IMG/VR virus record: IMGVR_UViG_3300020160_000328
Coordinates: 33,778-97,777 of that record
Strand: one strand, 5' to 3'
Length of the DNA: 64,000 bases
Source of the DNA: a virus
Below, piece after piece: positions 8,276 to 17,181 of the stretch. Position numbers and translations under genes: made by a program. Each line of letters opens with the position of its first letter. Positions within the stretch are counted from its first letter, which is position 1. The notes beneath the pieces were generated by a model, which made no database searches, was not told the origin of the DNA, and was given only the letters and a program-made list of their open reading frames with translations.

Positions 8276-10720
8276 TTATTTACTTGTTCTACTTTTTAAC
8301 TGATTATTTTTTGCTTTAGCTATAGTGTTCTTTTCTTTATCTAACTTAAGCTTTTCTTTATCCATTACTTTTTGATGTTGAAACTTATCTGAATCTAATT
8401 GTATCTTAGCACTTTTTAAGTTAGCATCTACTCCAAACTTAGCTACTTCCATAACATCAGGAGTTCCATCTTTATCAAGATCTTTATCTTCATTAAATCC
8501 AAGAGATAAGATAGTTTGTTTTTGTATCTCTCTATCAGTTTTAAGTTCTTCTTCTCTTTCCATCATAACCATTTCATGATCCCACTCTTCTCTTCTGAAC
8601 TGTCTAGCTTTTTCTTCAGACTCAGCTTGTGCTTTCATTTTTTGTTGCTCAATAGATTGTTCTCTTTCAATTCTTTCTTTCTCTGCTTTCTTAAGTACTT
8701 CTTCTGCTTCTTGTGTAGACTCTGAGTTTAATATAACAAGTAAGTCTGACATTTCTAACATTTGATTTTGCATAGCTGCATGAGATAATTGTTGTATAGT
8801 TTGTAAAGTCTCTCCTGCTTTAGTAGAGTTAGATACAAATAAACCATATGTAGAGTTTTCTAATAAATCATAATCAGGTTGTAACATCTTAATAGACATA
8901 TCATCTAATACATAAGATATACTTGCTGGTTGATATTCAGAATAAGCTACTTTAGCACATTCAATTAATGCTTGTAATACATTTCTTTTTATATTATTAT
9001 GTATATCAAAGTAAGGTTCTAATATATTAGCAGATTGTACTAAAGCTTGTTGTGTATTTCTTACAGCTTCATCACCACTAATTTGACCTTCAATTTGTTT
9101 ATTAATACCTACAGATTCTCCACATCTTCTCTCAAAGTATTCAGCTAACATTTGATACTTTTGTATATCAGATACTAAAGATAAATCTATTTCTTTAGCA
9201 GCTTCTCCCATGTTAGAGTTTCCTTTATTACCTTCTTCAGATGGATCCAATAGACCTATCTTATTTACTTTAAAGTAATACATCCATTTCTCAATGTCAA
9301 GTCCTGCTGACTTAGGTATTAAATTAGAGTTAAGTAACAATGCTTTACCATCATCTGATGCCATAAGTAATTCTACTCTATACCATATAATATTAAACAT
9401 ATATTGGTAGTATTTCATTCTATCTACAAGAGATGTAATTTCAGAGTTTAAGTTATCATATGCAGCACCTATATAAGATAATTTACAAGTGTGTAGATTA
9501 TCTAAATCTTTATGTTGTCCAGGTACTTCTCTTAAGAAAGCATATTTATCTCTATCTATTAAATATCCTTCATATTTAGTAGGAATCCATTCTGTAGTAA
9601 TTTCTGTATCACCTGCTTCAGGATTTAATACATATGCTTCATCTACTATATCTTCATAAGGTAATCCTGTTTCAGGTTCTATACCTTTTAAAAACTTGAA
9701 TGGTTTTAAAGATTTCCATTCAGCATGTAACACTCTAGTTCCTAACATACTATTAGTACCATCATTTCTAAATGTAAATGATTCATTAGGTAATGAACTA
9801 GCATGAGAATAATTTTTATAAATATCATCAATCTCATCTAAAGACAATTCAGATCCAAAGTATTTAACTACTTCAGATGGTGTCATATGTGTTTCATAAC
9901 AAGCCCATTCTCCATCTTCTATATAGTCTAACTCTGGAGATTTATCATAATCAAATCTTAAAGGATTAACTACTTTTACAGTAGGTTCACCATTGTAAGC
10001 TCCAACCCAAAAGATTTCTCTTCCTGATATAAGACCATGTTTCCAAGCTTTGTTAAATTTCATTTTAATATCTTCTTTTTGTATAAGATATTGTAACAAC
10101 TGATGTGATAAAGCTTCTGCTGGATCTTGATGTTCCCTCTCCATATATTTCTTTACTTCATCAGGAGTCATTGTTTGTAGTTCTTGTTGAACTTGTTCTT
10201 GTATTTTTTGTTCTTCATCTGGAGTTAATTTCTTACCATCAGTTGAAGCATATTTCTTTTCTATCTCAAGTTTGATAGGTTGCATTATTGAGTTTTGTAC
10301 AAAATCTTTTAATCTACCAAATTCTTCTTGTTCTTTTCTTGTTGTAGCTTCTTTATTAGTAGCTACTATTTTCCAAGAGAAAGGTCTTTTCATTTCCATA
10401 CCAAGTAAAGCTTTAATCTTTCCTGATATAATATCCTTATTAGTAAAGTCAACAGGTAATTCACCTACTCCTTCACCAAATGGACTACATACTTTTTCAA
10501 AGTCTGCTTTATTAATTATGTTATTAAACAAATCATAATTAATTTTCATTCTTCTGTATTCACTAATTCCTGTGTTAGTTTCATTAAATCCAAACACACC
10601 TCCTTTAGTAAATGATACTTTATCTAAGGTATTTATATTATCCTTAAACCATTGTTTATCATCTTTATTCTTCTGTGCTCTTGTTAATCTTTGTTCAGGA
10701 TTAAATATTGTTTCTGACAT
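8276..10720 (-). CDS. Portal protein
   Basis: 814 residues, adjacent to TerL with its start one base from the TerL stop. It has the size of crAss-like portal proteins, which form the dodecameric DNA channel at one capsid vertex. The C-terminal ~170 residues are a long charged coiled coil (~645-730) followed by a calcium-loop-like stretch, DLDKDGTPD, at about residue 758. Assignment is from gene order, length and the helical/coiled-coil profile. Confidence 0.85.
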   Translation of the reverse strand: MSETIFNPEQRLTRAQKNKDDKQWFKDNINTLDKVSFTKGGVFGFNETNTGISEYRRMKINYDLFNNIINKADFEKVCSPFGEGVGELPVDFTNKDIISGKIKALLGMEMKRPFSWKIVATNKEATTRKEQEEFGRLKDFVQNSIMQPIKLEIEKKYASTDGKKLTPDEEQKIQEQVQQELQTMTPDEVKKYMEREHQDPAEALSHQLLQYLIQKEDIKMKFNKAWKHGLISGREIFWVGAYNGEPTVKVVNPLRFDYDKSPELDYIEDGEWACYETHMTPSEVVKYFGSELSLDEIDDIYKNYSHASSLPNESFTFRNDGTNSMLGTRVLHAEWKSLKPFKFLKGIEPETGLPYEDIVDEAYVLNPEAGDTEITTEWIPTKYEGYLIDRDKYAFLREVPGQHKDLDNLHTCKLSYIGAAYDNLNSEITSLVDRMKYYQYMFNIIWYRVELLMASDDGKALLLNSNLIPKSAGLDIEKWMYYFKVNKIGLLDPSEEGNKGNSNMGEAAKEIDLSLVSDIQKYQMLAEYFERRCGESVGINKQIEGQISGDEAVRNTQQALVQSANILEPYFDIHNNIKRNVLQALIECAKVAYSEYQPASISYVLDDMSIKMLQPDYDLLENSTYGLFVSNSTKAGETLQTIQQLSHAAMQNQMLEMSDLLVILNSESTQEAEEVLKKAEKERIEREQSIEQQKMKAQAESEEKARQFRREEWDHEMVMMEREEELKTDREIQKQTILSLGFNEDKDLDKDGTPDVMEVAKFGVDANLKSAKIQLDSDKFQHQKVMDKEKLKLDKEKNTIAKAKNNQLKSRTSK

Positions 10721-12943
10721 TTATCTTCTTTTATTAAAATTATCTAACATTTTCATCATACTTTCTATAGCTTTATTACCTTTACTTGATACATATTCTT
10801 TTCCTAACTCATCTTCTTGTACTTGGAACATACACATCATAAATGCCATAACCCTATCAAAGTTACCTTTTCTATTATACTGTATCAGCTCTTCTAATAA
10901 ACCAATAGAGTAAATTGTTTCTAAATTTAGAATAGGATTACCATGTTCATCATAATCTCTAACTTCTAACAACCAATCTTTTATATACTTTTCTCCTGCA
11001 TCTTTTAATTGGTCTACCATGTGTATACCATATATCCTTGCTACAGTAGAGTTCTTTACATTTTTAGAAATAACAGCATCAGGTTGTACAGCTAATTGAT
11101 TTAATCTCTTTATTCTTCTAAAGTAATTCTTAACATGTGTTACCTCATTCTCGTGCATTATCTCAGCATTGTATAATTCAGCTAACATAGAACCTATTCT
11201 ATTTACATCATCTGCTTCTTGAGGTCTACCCACATACTCAGCTACTATTTTGTTATTAGTAAATGAACCTTTATGTGTAGTCTTATAAACATAAATTGCA
11301 GCAAGTGAAACACCTGAAGATAAATCTTGTCTATAAGGGTCATACCCAATCTTATACAAACCTTTAGGAGGTAAATCTACTGGATACTCATAAATTAAAG
11401 GACATCCACTTAAGTCAGTTACTTTAGGTTTATAATCTAAAATAGGAGTTAACTTATTATTCAAATCTGGTTTAGCTATTACTTTACCTTCTTGTCTTTC
11501 TAATGTTACAGGTGTACCTTTCTTTAACTGTAGTTTCTCATGCTTTATTTTATTTAATTGATTTCTTAATTCTATTACTGGGAAGTTATTGGAACTTACA
11601 GTTAAGAATGCTTCAGCAGGTCCAAATGGAAACTCCTGTACATGTTTCTGTAATTCCATAGAAGAGGATGCTTTTTCAAGTATCTCTTTTCTTCTTTCCA
11701 TTTCATATTCTGTAGCTCCTTCAATATCTGAGTTACCTTGAGCATCATAGAATCCTTCCATATTCCATGTTACAGGGTGAAAGAATCCACATACTGTATT
11801 CTCTGCACCTTCATCCCATATATTCATAAAAGGCATTAATCTATAAGCTTCAGGACTATAGAACATATCAGCATAATCTACTGTACCAGACTCCATATCT
11901 CCACCTGTTCCAAATATAATAATTTGTCCAGTGATATATGAACCTCCTGTTAAGGCAGGGTAAATAGCATTGTATGCTTCTTTTAAATTAGGAAAAGCTC
12001 CAGCTTCTTCTAGTAATACAATTTTACCATCTTTACCCCTAGCAGCATCAGGATTATCTCTAAATGATAGAGCCATTACTTCAGACTTGTAACCTTTAAT
12101 AATCTTTACTCCATTTACTACTTCTTCATATCCTGACTTCTTGTGATCTTGTTTATCTACAAGCATAGATTTAGACCAACCTGTATGTTGATTTAAGTAA
12201 TTCAGATAATCTGAAGTCATACCCATAGTTCCTTTAGGATATAAGAACTTCTTCTCAAAAGCTCCTATAATAATCTGTGCATCCCTAACAGTGTTATATA
12301 TATTTGCACATATAGCTCCATCTTTATAAGAATACCCTTTCCTTCTAGATTTACCTACAATCATATGATAACCACCACTTACATAATCTAAATGTGGTTT
12401 TACTTTTAATGCTAGTCTATTAAGAACTTTTTGAGATACTTTATCTCTAGCTTCTTTTAATGTATAATAATCTGTAGACTTTTTATAGTCTGAACCAAGT
12501 TCTTTTTTTAAGTTTTTAAGTTGTCTTTGATAACTTCTATATTCTAATTTCTCTTCATCTGTAGAAGGTACTTGAGAACTCTTAGTAAATAAACCATTCT
12601 TAGCTATTTCTAAACTCCAAAAGTAATCATAATCTCCATCCCAAAAGTCAGGGTTTCTAGTTTCTTTTGTAGCTACTACTGAATCCTCATCTTCTTCATC
12701 TTCAACAACTATTTGTATTTGAGTAAAGTTTAAATAAAAGTAATGGTTTCCTGTTATCTTATGTCCTCCAACTTCATATCCTACAATACATCTTTTAAGT
12801 TGTTCTTCCCAATAAGCATACCAATCAGGAGTACCTGTAGGAGAAGAACAATAAGAACCATTCTTTTGGAACCTTATAGCTTCTTCTCTAAATACTGCTG
12901 AGTTTAACCACTTACCATTATTATCTCTAATCTCTAATGACAT
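10721..12943 (-). CDS. terL: Terminase large subunit
   Basis: 740 residues. The packaging ATPase has an atypical Walker A at residues 197-205 (GKSRRKGYS) and a Walker B with catalytic Glu at ~309-313 (LLEEA). The C-terminal RNase H-like nuclease starts with IGYDPYRQD near residue 525. It cuts concatemeric DNA and drives it through the portal encoded next. Its start overlaps the GroES-like gene by 17 bases. Confidence 0.93.
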   Translation of the reverse strand: MSLEIRDNNGKWLNSAVFREEAIRFQKNGSYCSSPTGTPDWYAYWEEQLKRCIVGYEVGGHKITGNHYFYLNFTQIQIVVEDEEDEDSVVATKETRNPDFWDGDYDYFWSLEIAKNGLFTKSSQVPSTDEEKLEYRSYQRQLKNLKKELGSDYKKSTDYYTLKEARDKVSQKVLNRLALKVKPHLDYVSGGYHMIVGKSRRKGYSYKDGAICANIYNTVRDAQIIIGAFEKKFLYPKGTMGMTSDYLNYLNQHTGWSKSMLVDKQDHKKSGYEEVVNGVKIIKGYKSEVMALSFRDNPDAARGKDGKIVLLEEAGAFPNLKEAYNAIYPALTGGSYITGQIIIFGTGGDMESGTVDYADMFYSPEAYRLMPFMNIWDEGAENTVCGFFHPVTWNMEGFYDAQGNSDIEGATEYEMERRKEILEKASSSMELQKHVQEFPFGPAEAFLTVSSNNFPVIELRNQLNKIKHEKLQLKKGTPVTLERQEGKVIAKPDLNNKLTPILDYKPKVTDLSGCPLIYEYPVDLPPKGLYKIGYDPYRQDLSSGVSLAAIYVYKTTHKGSFTNNKIVAEYVGRPQEADDVNRIGSMLAELYNAEIMHENEVTHVKNYFRRIKRLNQLAVQPDAVISKNVKNSTVARIYGIHMVDQLKDAGEKYIKDWLLEVRDYDEHGNPILNLETIYSIGLLEELIQYNRKGNFDRVMAFMMCMFQVQEDELGKEYVSSKGNKAIESMMKMLDNFNKRR

Positions 12944-13181
12944 AAAACATACTAGATTCCAAATCTCTTAAATAAAGAAATTCTCTGTTATCAATTGTTA
13001 TAGGTTCTGTAAAGGATTCTCTAAATACTACTTTACAACCTTTTAAATCTGTATGCACTTCTCCTGCATACACTATAATACCTGTATTAGGTTTCTTATC
13101 TTCAACACCTAAAATCAAAGATTTAGTTGCTGGAATATCTCTCTCAATTATTACTGAATGTTTTGGTAATTCTATATTCAT
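12927..13181 (-). CDS. GroES-like co-chaperonin
   Basis: 84 residues with the Cpn10 pattern: an N-terminal strand with a conserved Pro, a mobile-loop-like segment, then GIIVYAGEV...DLKGCKVVF...FLYLRDLESSMFYVI. Phage GroES-like proteins such as T4 gp31 adapt host GroEL for capsid protein folding. Its location directly before TerL, portal and capsid genes fits that job. It is about 10 residues shorter than E. coli GroES. Confidence 0.7.
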   Translation of the reverse strand: MNIELPKHSVIIERDIPATKSLILGVEDKKPNTGIIVYAGEVHTDLKGCKVVFRESFTEPITIDNREFLYLRDLESSMFYVIRD

Positions 13182-13201
13182 TATTTACTTATTAAGAAAT
13201 G

Positions 13202-13209
13202 CAAAGATA
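13202..13209 (-). promoter_or_regulatory. Bacteroidetes -7 element ahead of the packaging/capsid operon
   Basis: The minus strand reads TATCTTTG 21 bases before the ATG of the GroES-like gene, matching TAnnTTTG. A TTTG lies only 12 bases upstream, which is too close, so the -33 region is weak. It sits in the only real spacer (32 bases) between the small early-late genes and the packaging genes. Confidence 0.5.
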
Positions 13210-13213
13210 CACT

Positions 13214-13768
13214 TTACATTTCAAATGGGTTAATTACTTTGTTACTTTTTGTTTTAGTTTGTTCAAACAATTCCTGTTCTACTTTATCTTTCATACTATT
13301 TAAGTTCTGTAAAACTTTATCAGTATCTGTCATAGCAGAGGTAATATCTCTAGGTTTATAAATAGGTAAACCTGTTCTTTCACTTCTTTCTGTAATATCA
13401 AATGTATTAAAGAAGTTTTTCATCTTCTCTGCTGCTTGTAATACTGATGTATAGTAAGAATAAGTAGGTGAAGCTTCTTTATGAAATTCACTCATCTTAA
13501 TTAAACCTTGCTCTAATAATGTATCAGGTTGCCACTCACTATCAAAGTATATTTGTTGCAGTTTCTCAAATCTTATTTCATCAGAATATCCTGCATAAGG
13601 ATTACTCTTTTTCTTTGAAGACATTAACTCTATAAAAGTAAACTCCTTTATAGCTCTAGATTTATCTGATGTTGTATCTCTCTCCCATATCTCCTTGAAG
13701 GGAGATATGAGTAGAGTTTCTACATTTGGTTTTGCTACTGCATTTTCTACTACAAATAAAAATGCCAT
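13214..13768 (-). CDS. Hypothetical late protein (184 aa)
   Basis: Helical, charged, no membrane segment or known motif. It is the last of a run of tightly packed minus-strand genes that precede the packaging operon, with its ATG one base from the stop of its upstream neighbour. It could be a small terminase-like or assembly factor, since no TerS is otherwise visible, but nothing in the sequence shows this. Confidence 0.55.
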   Translation of the reverse strand: MAFLFVVENAVAKPNVETLLISPFKEIWERDTTSDKSRAIKEFTFIELMSSKKKSNPYAGYSDEIRFEKLQQIYFDSEWQPDTLLEQGLIKMSEFHKEASPTYSYYTSVLQAAEKMKNFFNTFDITERSERTGLPIYKPRDITSAMTDTDKVLQNLNSMKDKVEQELFEQTKTKSNKVINPFEM

Positions 13769-13769
13769 A

Positions 13770-14141
13770 TTATAGTTCTGGGTTTGTTAAAGCTTTAACT
13801 ACAAAATAAGTTGATTTCTCTACTTCTGTTTGTGCTAATGAGACTTCTCTAAAGAAGTCTGCTGATATAGCTTTAAATGATTGTTCATCCATTTCATAGA
13901 ACTTATATGCAAAATCATTTTTCTTAGCTTCTAAATAATCTATAAGATTAGCAGCTCCTTCTTTTACTTTATATACTTCTGATTCATCTTCAGAGTTATA
14001 AGTAATTCTCATTCTTCTCTCTCCTAAAGTAGGTTTATATACTTCAGTTTCTACTACTTCATTTTCTTTTTGTTCTTGAAGTTTAGCTAGCATCATTAAG
14101 AATGCTATAGCTTTCATTTTTTCTTCTACTTGTGTGTTCAT
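13770..14141 (-). CDS. Hypothetical small late protein (123 aa)
   Basis: Acidic and mainly helical; residues 1-35 form a predicted amphipathic helix rich in Met, Leu and Glu. Packed between the endolysin gene (2-base gap) and the 184-residue gene. No family recognised. Confidence 0.55.
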   Translation of the reverse strand: MNTQVEEKMKAIAFLMMLAKLQEQKENEVVETEVYKPTLGERRMRITYNSEDESEVYKVKEGAANLIDYLEAKKNDFAYKFYEMDEQSFKAISADFFREVSLAQTEVEKSTYFVVKALTNPEL

Positions 14142-14143
14142 AA

Positions 14144-14626
14144 TTATAAATTTATAAAATTAGTTCCTGTTATAAAATCTTTGTTTTTGTGTTTTGTTTT
14201 TATTTGTTGTAGTGTTAAACCTTTTGTTTTCTCAAAGTGTGGCATATCTTTAAATGTTCTCCAATCTCCACCCCATGAATATCCTGCTTTCTTAAATACC
14301 TGTACTACTTCCATCCAATCAGATTGTTGATCTTTATCCCAATCTTTCTTAGTATCCCATGAAGCTTCTTTACCATTTATAATTAACACAATGTCTATAG
14401 CTAATCCATAATTATGAATACTATCTCCACCTTTAGCATTAGTTACTTTAGGTACTTGTTTAAACAAAGCATCCTGTTCTGCAAAGGTTCTTAAACCTTG
14501 AGCAATTCTTACTTTAGAATTTCCTGTTAGTACAGTACTATTAATATTATCTACTAATTTAGTTACTTCATTTTTTATTAAAGGATGAAGCTTTCCTATT
14601 TTTTCTTGTGATGCTTTATCTACCAT
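14144..14626 (-). CDS. Endolysin, M15-type L,D/D,D-peptidase
   Basis: 160 residues with the VanY/M15 pattern: QGLRTFAEQDALF near residue 44, the zinc-ligand segment SIHNYGLAIDIV around residues 68-80 (His and Asp ligands) and the third ligand in DMPHFE near 131. These enzymes cleave peptidoglycan stem peptides, as in the T5 endolysin. No signal peptide is present, so release needs a holin or spanin; a spanin-like candidate lies at 53,762. Confidence 0.88.
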   Translation of the reverse strand: MVDKASQEKIGKLHPLIKNEVTKLVDNINSTVLTGNSKVRIAQGLRTFAEQDALFKQVPKVTNAKGGDSIHNYGLAIDIVLIINGKEASWDTKKDWDKDQQSDWMEVVQVFKKAGYSWGGDWRTFKDMPHFEKTKGLTLQQIKTKHKNKDFITGTNFINL

Positions 14627-14928
14627 TACTTTGTTACTTTAGCTGTAAAACTTAATATTTCTTGACTGCTATCTTTATATGTTATAGTTATAACTTTTCT
14701 TATATCCTGCCAACCAGGATTATGTATTAAATGTTTAGGTATACTTTGTGCATGATACTCTACAACAAGTTTAGTATCATCATAAGTTTTAACTGTAGTA
14801 CATGAACCACAGTTAGGTGTAATACTAAATACATCTTCTATCTTTAGTTCATTAAGATAATATATTAATGTATGTCTAGTATTTTCTTTTATGGTCCCTA
14901 AATTTATGTAGTAATCTTTCCATTTCAT
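14626..14928 (-). CDS. Hypothetical small protein (100 aa)
   Basis: Beta-rich, with a CGSC motif near residue 40. It overlaps the upstream gene by 4 bases and the endolysin start by 1, so it is in the same translationally coupled set. No family recognised. Confidence 0.5.
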   Translation of the reverse strand: MKWKDYYINLGTIKENTRHTLIYYLNELKIEDVFSITPNCGSCTTVKTYDDTKLVVEYHAQSIPKHLIHNPGWQDIRKVITITYKDSSQEILSFTAKVTK

Positions 14929-15284
14929 TTTCCTAATACTTTAAAGATTAGTTTATCTTTATTTAGATTCCAAATAATATTGTTCTTTTTATCAAACCAC
15001 ATACCACCTAATTTTAACCATTTCCAATTAGATTTATTCTGCATTACAGGATAGCAAGGCTTATCACATTCCTTATTACTCATTTGTAATGCTGTAGTAT
15101 TACAACCACACAATTTACATTGACCTGTAGTGTAACAATCTAAATCCATAGAGTTTATTCTATATTGTATTTGTTCTCTAATATGTTTAGGTATTAAGAA
15201 ACTAAATTTAGAATAATATAATTGGTATCTTATATTTCCTTGTATATAAGCTTTTATGTTTTTTAAATTAATTTGTGCTTTCAT
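14925..15284 (-). CDS. Cysteine-rich small protein, possible zinc binding
   Basis: 119 residues, basic and Trp/Tyr-rich. The central segment (about 52-79) contains CKLCGC...CDKPC, arranged like a small zinc finger. Overlaps both neighbours by a few bases. Function unknown; a nucleic-acid or protein-binding role is possible. Confidence 0.5.
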   Translation of the reverse strand: MKAQINLKNIKAYIQGNIRYQLYYSKFSFLIPKHIREQIQYRINSMDLDCYTTGQCKLCGCNTTALQMSNKECDKPCYPVMQNKSNWKWLKLGGMWFDKKNNIIWNLNKDKLIFKVLGK

Positions 15285-15567
15285 AACTATCTAATACTTT
15301 AAGTCTTTCTAAATATCTTCTTTCTGATATTAAACCATTCTTGTAATTTTCTTCAATTACACTTCTACTATATTTGATTCTACTTTTAGATACCTCAAAT
15401 ACACCAAAATATTGTAATCTAATATCTCTTAGTATACCACTTGTAAATGCTTTTCTAACCATCTTAAAAGGACTAGAGCATATTAATCTAAATTCTTCTA
15501 TATCTATAGAATCATTAAACTCACTTAGTTCATAGTATTCTTCTATTGTAGTTAGAGTTGATTCCAT
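15268..15567 (-). CDS. Hypothetical small protein (99 aa)
   Basis: Charged, helical, no motif. Overlaps the next gene by 17 bases and abuts the previous one (TAATG-type junction at 15567). Part of the coupled minus-strand operon. Confidence 0.5.
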   Translation of the reverse strand: MESTLTTIEEYYELSEFNDSIDIEEFRLICSSPFKMVRKAFTSGILRDIRLQYFGVFEVSKSRIKYSRSVIEENYKNGLISERRYLERLKVLDSYESTN

Positions 15568-15962
15568 TAGTATATCAATTTACTATTATTCTGATTCTTT
15601 CTTATTTCTGTTTGTGCCATATCATAGATATTAATATCTGTAGGTGTAGCAACTTCTTCTTGAACCTTCTCTTCAGCTCTAGCTTTTAGAGCTACTTGTC
15701 TTAAAGCATCTATATTTTCTATTTCAGTCATAAACTTACTTAGGAAAATCTCTAGTTGTGAGAGTGTAATTCTAAAGAGTAAAGACTCCCAATTGATATC
15801 TACCTCTTCTATACCTTTAGATTCATCTGTAAACTTATAGAATAAATCTTTTCTTTCTGTAGCATTAGCTTTTTCATATAAAGCTTTAGGTCCAATTTCT
15901 TTGATATACTCTAGAATAAACATTCTAGTTATCAGGTTGGATGGGTGTTCTAGTTTAAACAT
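15567..15962 (-). CDS. Hypothetical small protein (131 aa)
   Basis: Helical throughout, acidic, with an Ala/Glu-rich C-terminal half. Overlaps the upstream gene by 8 bases. No recognisable domain. Confidence 0.5.
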   Translation of the reverse strand: MFKLEHPSNLITRMFILEYIKEIGPKALYEKANATERKDLFYKFTDESKGIEEVDINWESLLFRITLSQLEIFLSKFMTEIENIDALRQVALKARAEEKVQEEVATPTDINIYDMAQTEIRKNQNNSKLIY

Positions 15963-16164
15963 TTTCTTCTCTACTTAAATTATCTAATTGTCTTAAAAAG
16001 TCAGCCTGTGTTGTTGGTTGAGTTGTTGGTTGTAATCTTATAAACTTTATAGGTTTATCTTTTGTGTGTCTTGGCTCCTGAAGTAAATCTTCTACCTCTT
16101 TTAGATTAGGAGAGGTTGTGTTGGTAACCCATAGACCATTTGGTATTATAGATACATTATTCAT
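15955..16164 (-). CDS. Hypothetical small protein (69 aa)
   Basis: Contains a Thr/Gln/Pro-rich linker (TTQPTTQ) near residue 50 and no known motif. Overlaps both neighbours by 8 bases, which supports it being a translated gene. Confidence 0.45.
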   Translation of the reverse strand: MNNVSIIPNGLWVTNTTSPNLKEVEDLLQEPRHTKDKPIKFIRLQPTTQPTTQADFLRQLDNLSREENV

Positions 16165-16507
16165 TTATCTCTAGTTTAAATTGATATCCTTGTACTTTCT
16201 CATTAGGTATAAGAATAGGTAAAATCTTTATGTTCTTCTCATCACCATAAATAAATTTCTTATTCTTTAATTGTTCTAAGTAGTTTCCTAAACCACCCGC
16301 AGAGATTCCTAATTTCTCTCTTACTATTTTTCTACCTGAAGTACCAAAAGGTTCTCTAGATATATCTCCTTGTAATGACATGAATGCAGCAAGTACTTCT
16401 GCTTCTTTAGGTGTCATTTGAATTGGAAGAATATGATTTATTAAAAGCAAGTGCTTTTTGTAATACTCTTCTCTGTTTAACTGTAATGCTTTTTTGATTA
16501 TTTCCAT
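16157..16507 (-). CDS. Putative winged-helix DNA-binding protein
   Basis: 116 residues. Residues ~33-85 look like a winged helix: MTPKEAEVLAAFMSL, then GRKIVREKLGISAGGLGNYLEQLKNKKFI (recognition helix), then a KNIKILPILIP wing. As second gene of the first minus-strand transcript, next to the divergent promoter region, it is a candidate regulator of the late genes. Specific target unknown. Confidence 0.5.
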   Translation of the reverse strand: MEIIKKALQLNREEYYKKHLLLINHILPIQMTPKEAEVLAAFMSLQGDISREPFGTSGRKIVREKLGISAGGLGNYLEQLKNKKFIYGDEKNIKILPILIPNEKVQGYQFKLEINE

Positions 16508-16818
16508 TTCATAAATTGTCTTATTGCTTGACTAAACATATTATTGTTTACTTCAAATTGTTTATGGTCCATAACAAACATATAATTACCATCTACAGAT
16601 TCATCATGATATCTTGTGCAATTAATACAATGTATAATTTCCATAACTTCATGACAAATTATCATAAATACTGAGCCTGGGTCTCTATCTAAATGAAGAG
16701 TACCTATAGCTATACTTCTATCTTTAAAAGCAAAGCTTTCACCACCATGTTCTTTATGGTAAGTAACTGTAAATGTCATATGACCTATTTCTACTTTCTT
16801 TGGTAACTTTAATTCCAT
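16498..16818 (-). CDS. Putative zincin-like protein (HExxxxxH)
   Basis: 106 residues from the ATG at 16,816-16,818; an upstream in-frame start at 16,851 would overlap the promoter and is rejected. Residues ~51-62 read ICHEVMEIIHC: HE plus a later His as in SprT/zincin-type active sites, followed by Cys and His that could bind metal. It is the first gene of the leftward transcript, and its ATG falls about where transcription from the promoter at 16,823 should begin, so the mRNA could be leaderless. Confidence 0.5.
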   Translation of the reverse strand: MELKLPKKVEIGHMTFTVTYHKEHGGESFAFKDRSIAIGTLHLDRDPGSVFMIICHEVMEIIHCINCTRYHDESVDGNYMFVMDHKQFEVNNNMFSQAIRQFMKWK

Positions 16819-16822
16819 GCTG

Positions 16823-16852
16823 CAAAGATAATACTTATTTTTAAACTGCAAA
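16823..16852 (-). promoter_or_regulatory. Leftward Bacteroidetes-type promoter
   Basis: Minus strand: TTTG (16,849-16,852), 18-base spacer, TATCTTTG (16,823-16,830). This fits TTTG-N19-21-TAnnTTTG apart from one base of spacer. The expected start point is at or next to the ATG at 16,818. Confidence 0.65.
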
Positions 16853-16941
16853 GAAAAATATTAAAAATATTTAATAAAAATATTAACTGTTCTTATAAAC
16901 TATATAAATGTAGTCTAATTGCTAAAATAATTTTTAAAACA

Positions 16942-16973
16942 CTTGCATCTTAAAAATAAAAGAACTAACTTTG
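16942..16973 (+). promoter_or_regulatory. Rightward promoter of a structured small RNA
   Basis: CTTG (16,942-16,945), 20-base spacer, TAACTTTG (16,966-16,973): near-consensus Bacteroidetes promoter. The next intrinsic terminator is only ~120 bases away and no ATG lies between, so the product should be a short non-coding RNA. Confidence 0.7.
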
Positions 16974-16978
16974 CGTAC

Positions 16979-17117
16979 TCAAGTTTGAGAAACAAACTTA
17001 GAAACTAGCTAGAGTTTCTGAGATAGGTGTGTTTATAAGAGAGGAAAGAACTCTTTGTTAGATATTGTTTTAGTTATAAGAATTGCTAACCTTTGTAGAA
17101 ATACAAAGGTTTTTTTG
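16979..17117 (+). ncRNA. Structured small RNA with own promoter and terminator
   Basis: About 140 nt between a near-consensus promoter and a terminator, with no ATG in it. Perfect hairpins follow one another: AAGTTTG/CAAACTT (16,981-16,999, loop AGAAA), AGAAACT/AGTTTCT (17,000-17,019), a weaker AAGAG/CTCTT (17,037-17,055), GTTAG/CTAAC (about 17,057-17,090) and the terminator stem. It lies in the divergent control region, so a replication-control or early regulatory RNA is possible. Since the phage encodes a Ro60-type protein, a Y-RNA-like ligand is another option, but it lacks the array motif. Confidence 0.6.
17090..17117 (+). terminator. Terminator of the small RNA
   Basis: CCTTTGTA/TACAAAGG, a perfect 8-bp stem with a GAAA tetraloop, followed by eight T residues. 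Confidence 0.88.
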
Positions 17118-17181
17118 TTTTATATAACTAGCCACCAAAATTTTTTAAAATAAAATTATTAGAAAGATTGTGTGTATGTGA

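Noticed and set aside
7317-8303. Plus-strand Ser/Phe-rich ORFs opposite the scaffold and portal genes
   Set aside because: Antisense shadows of Glu/Lys-rich coding sequence.
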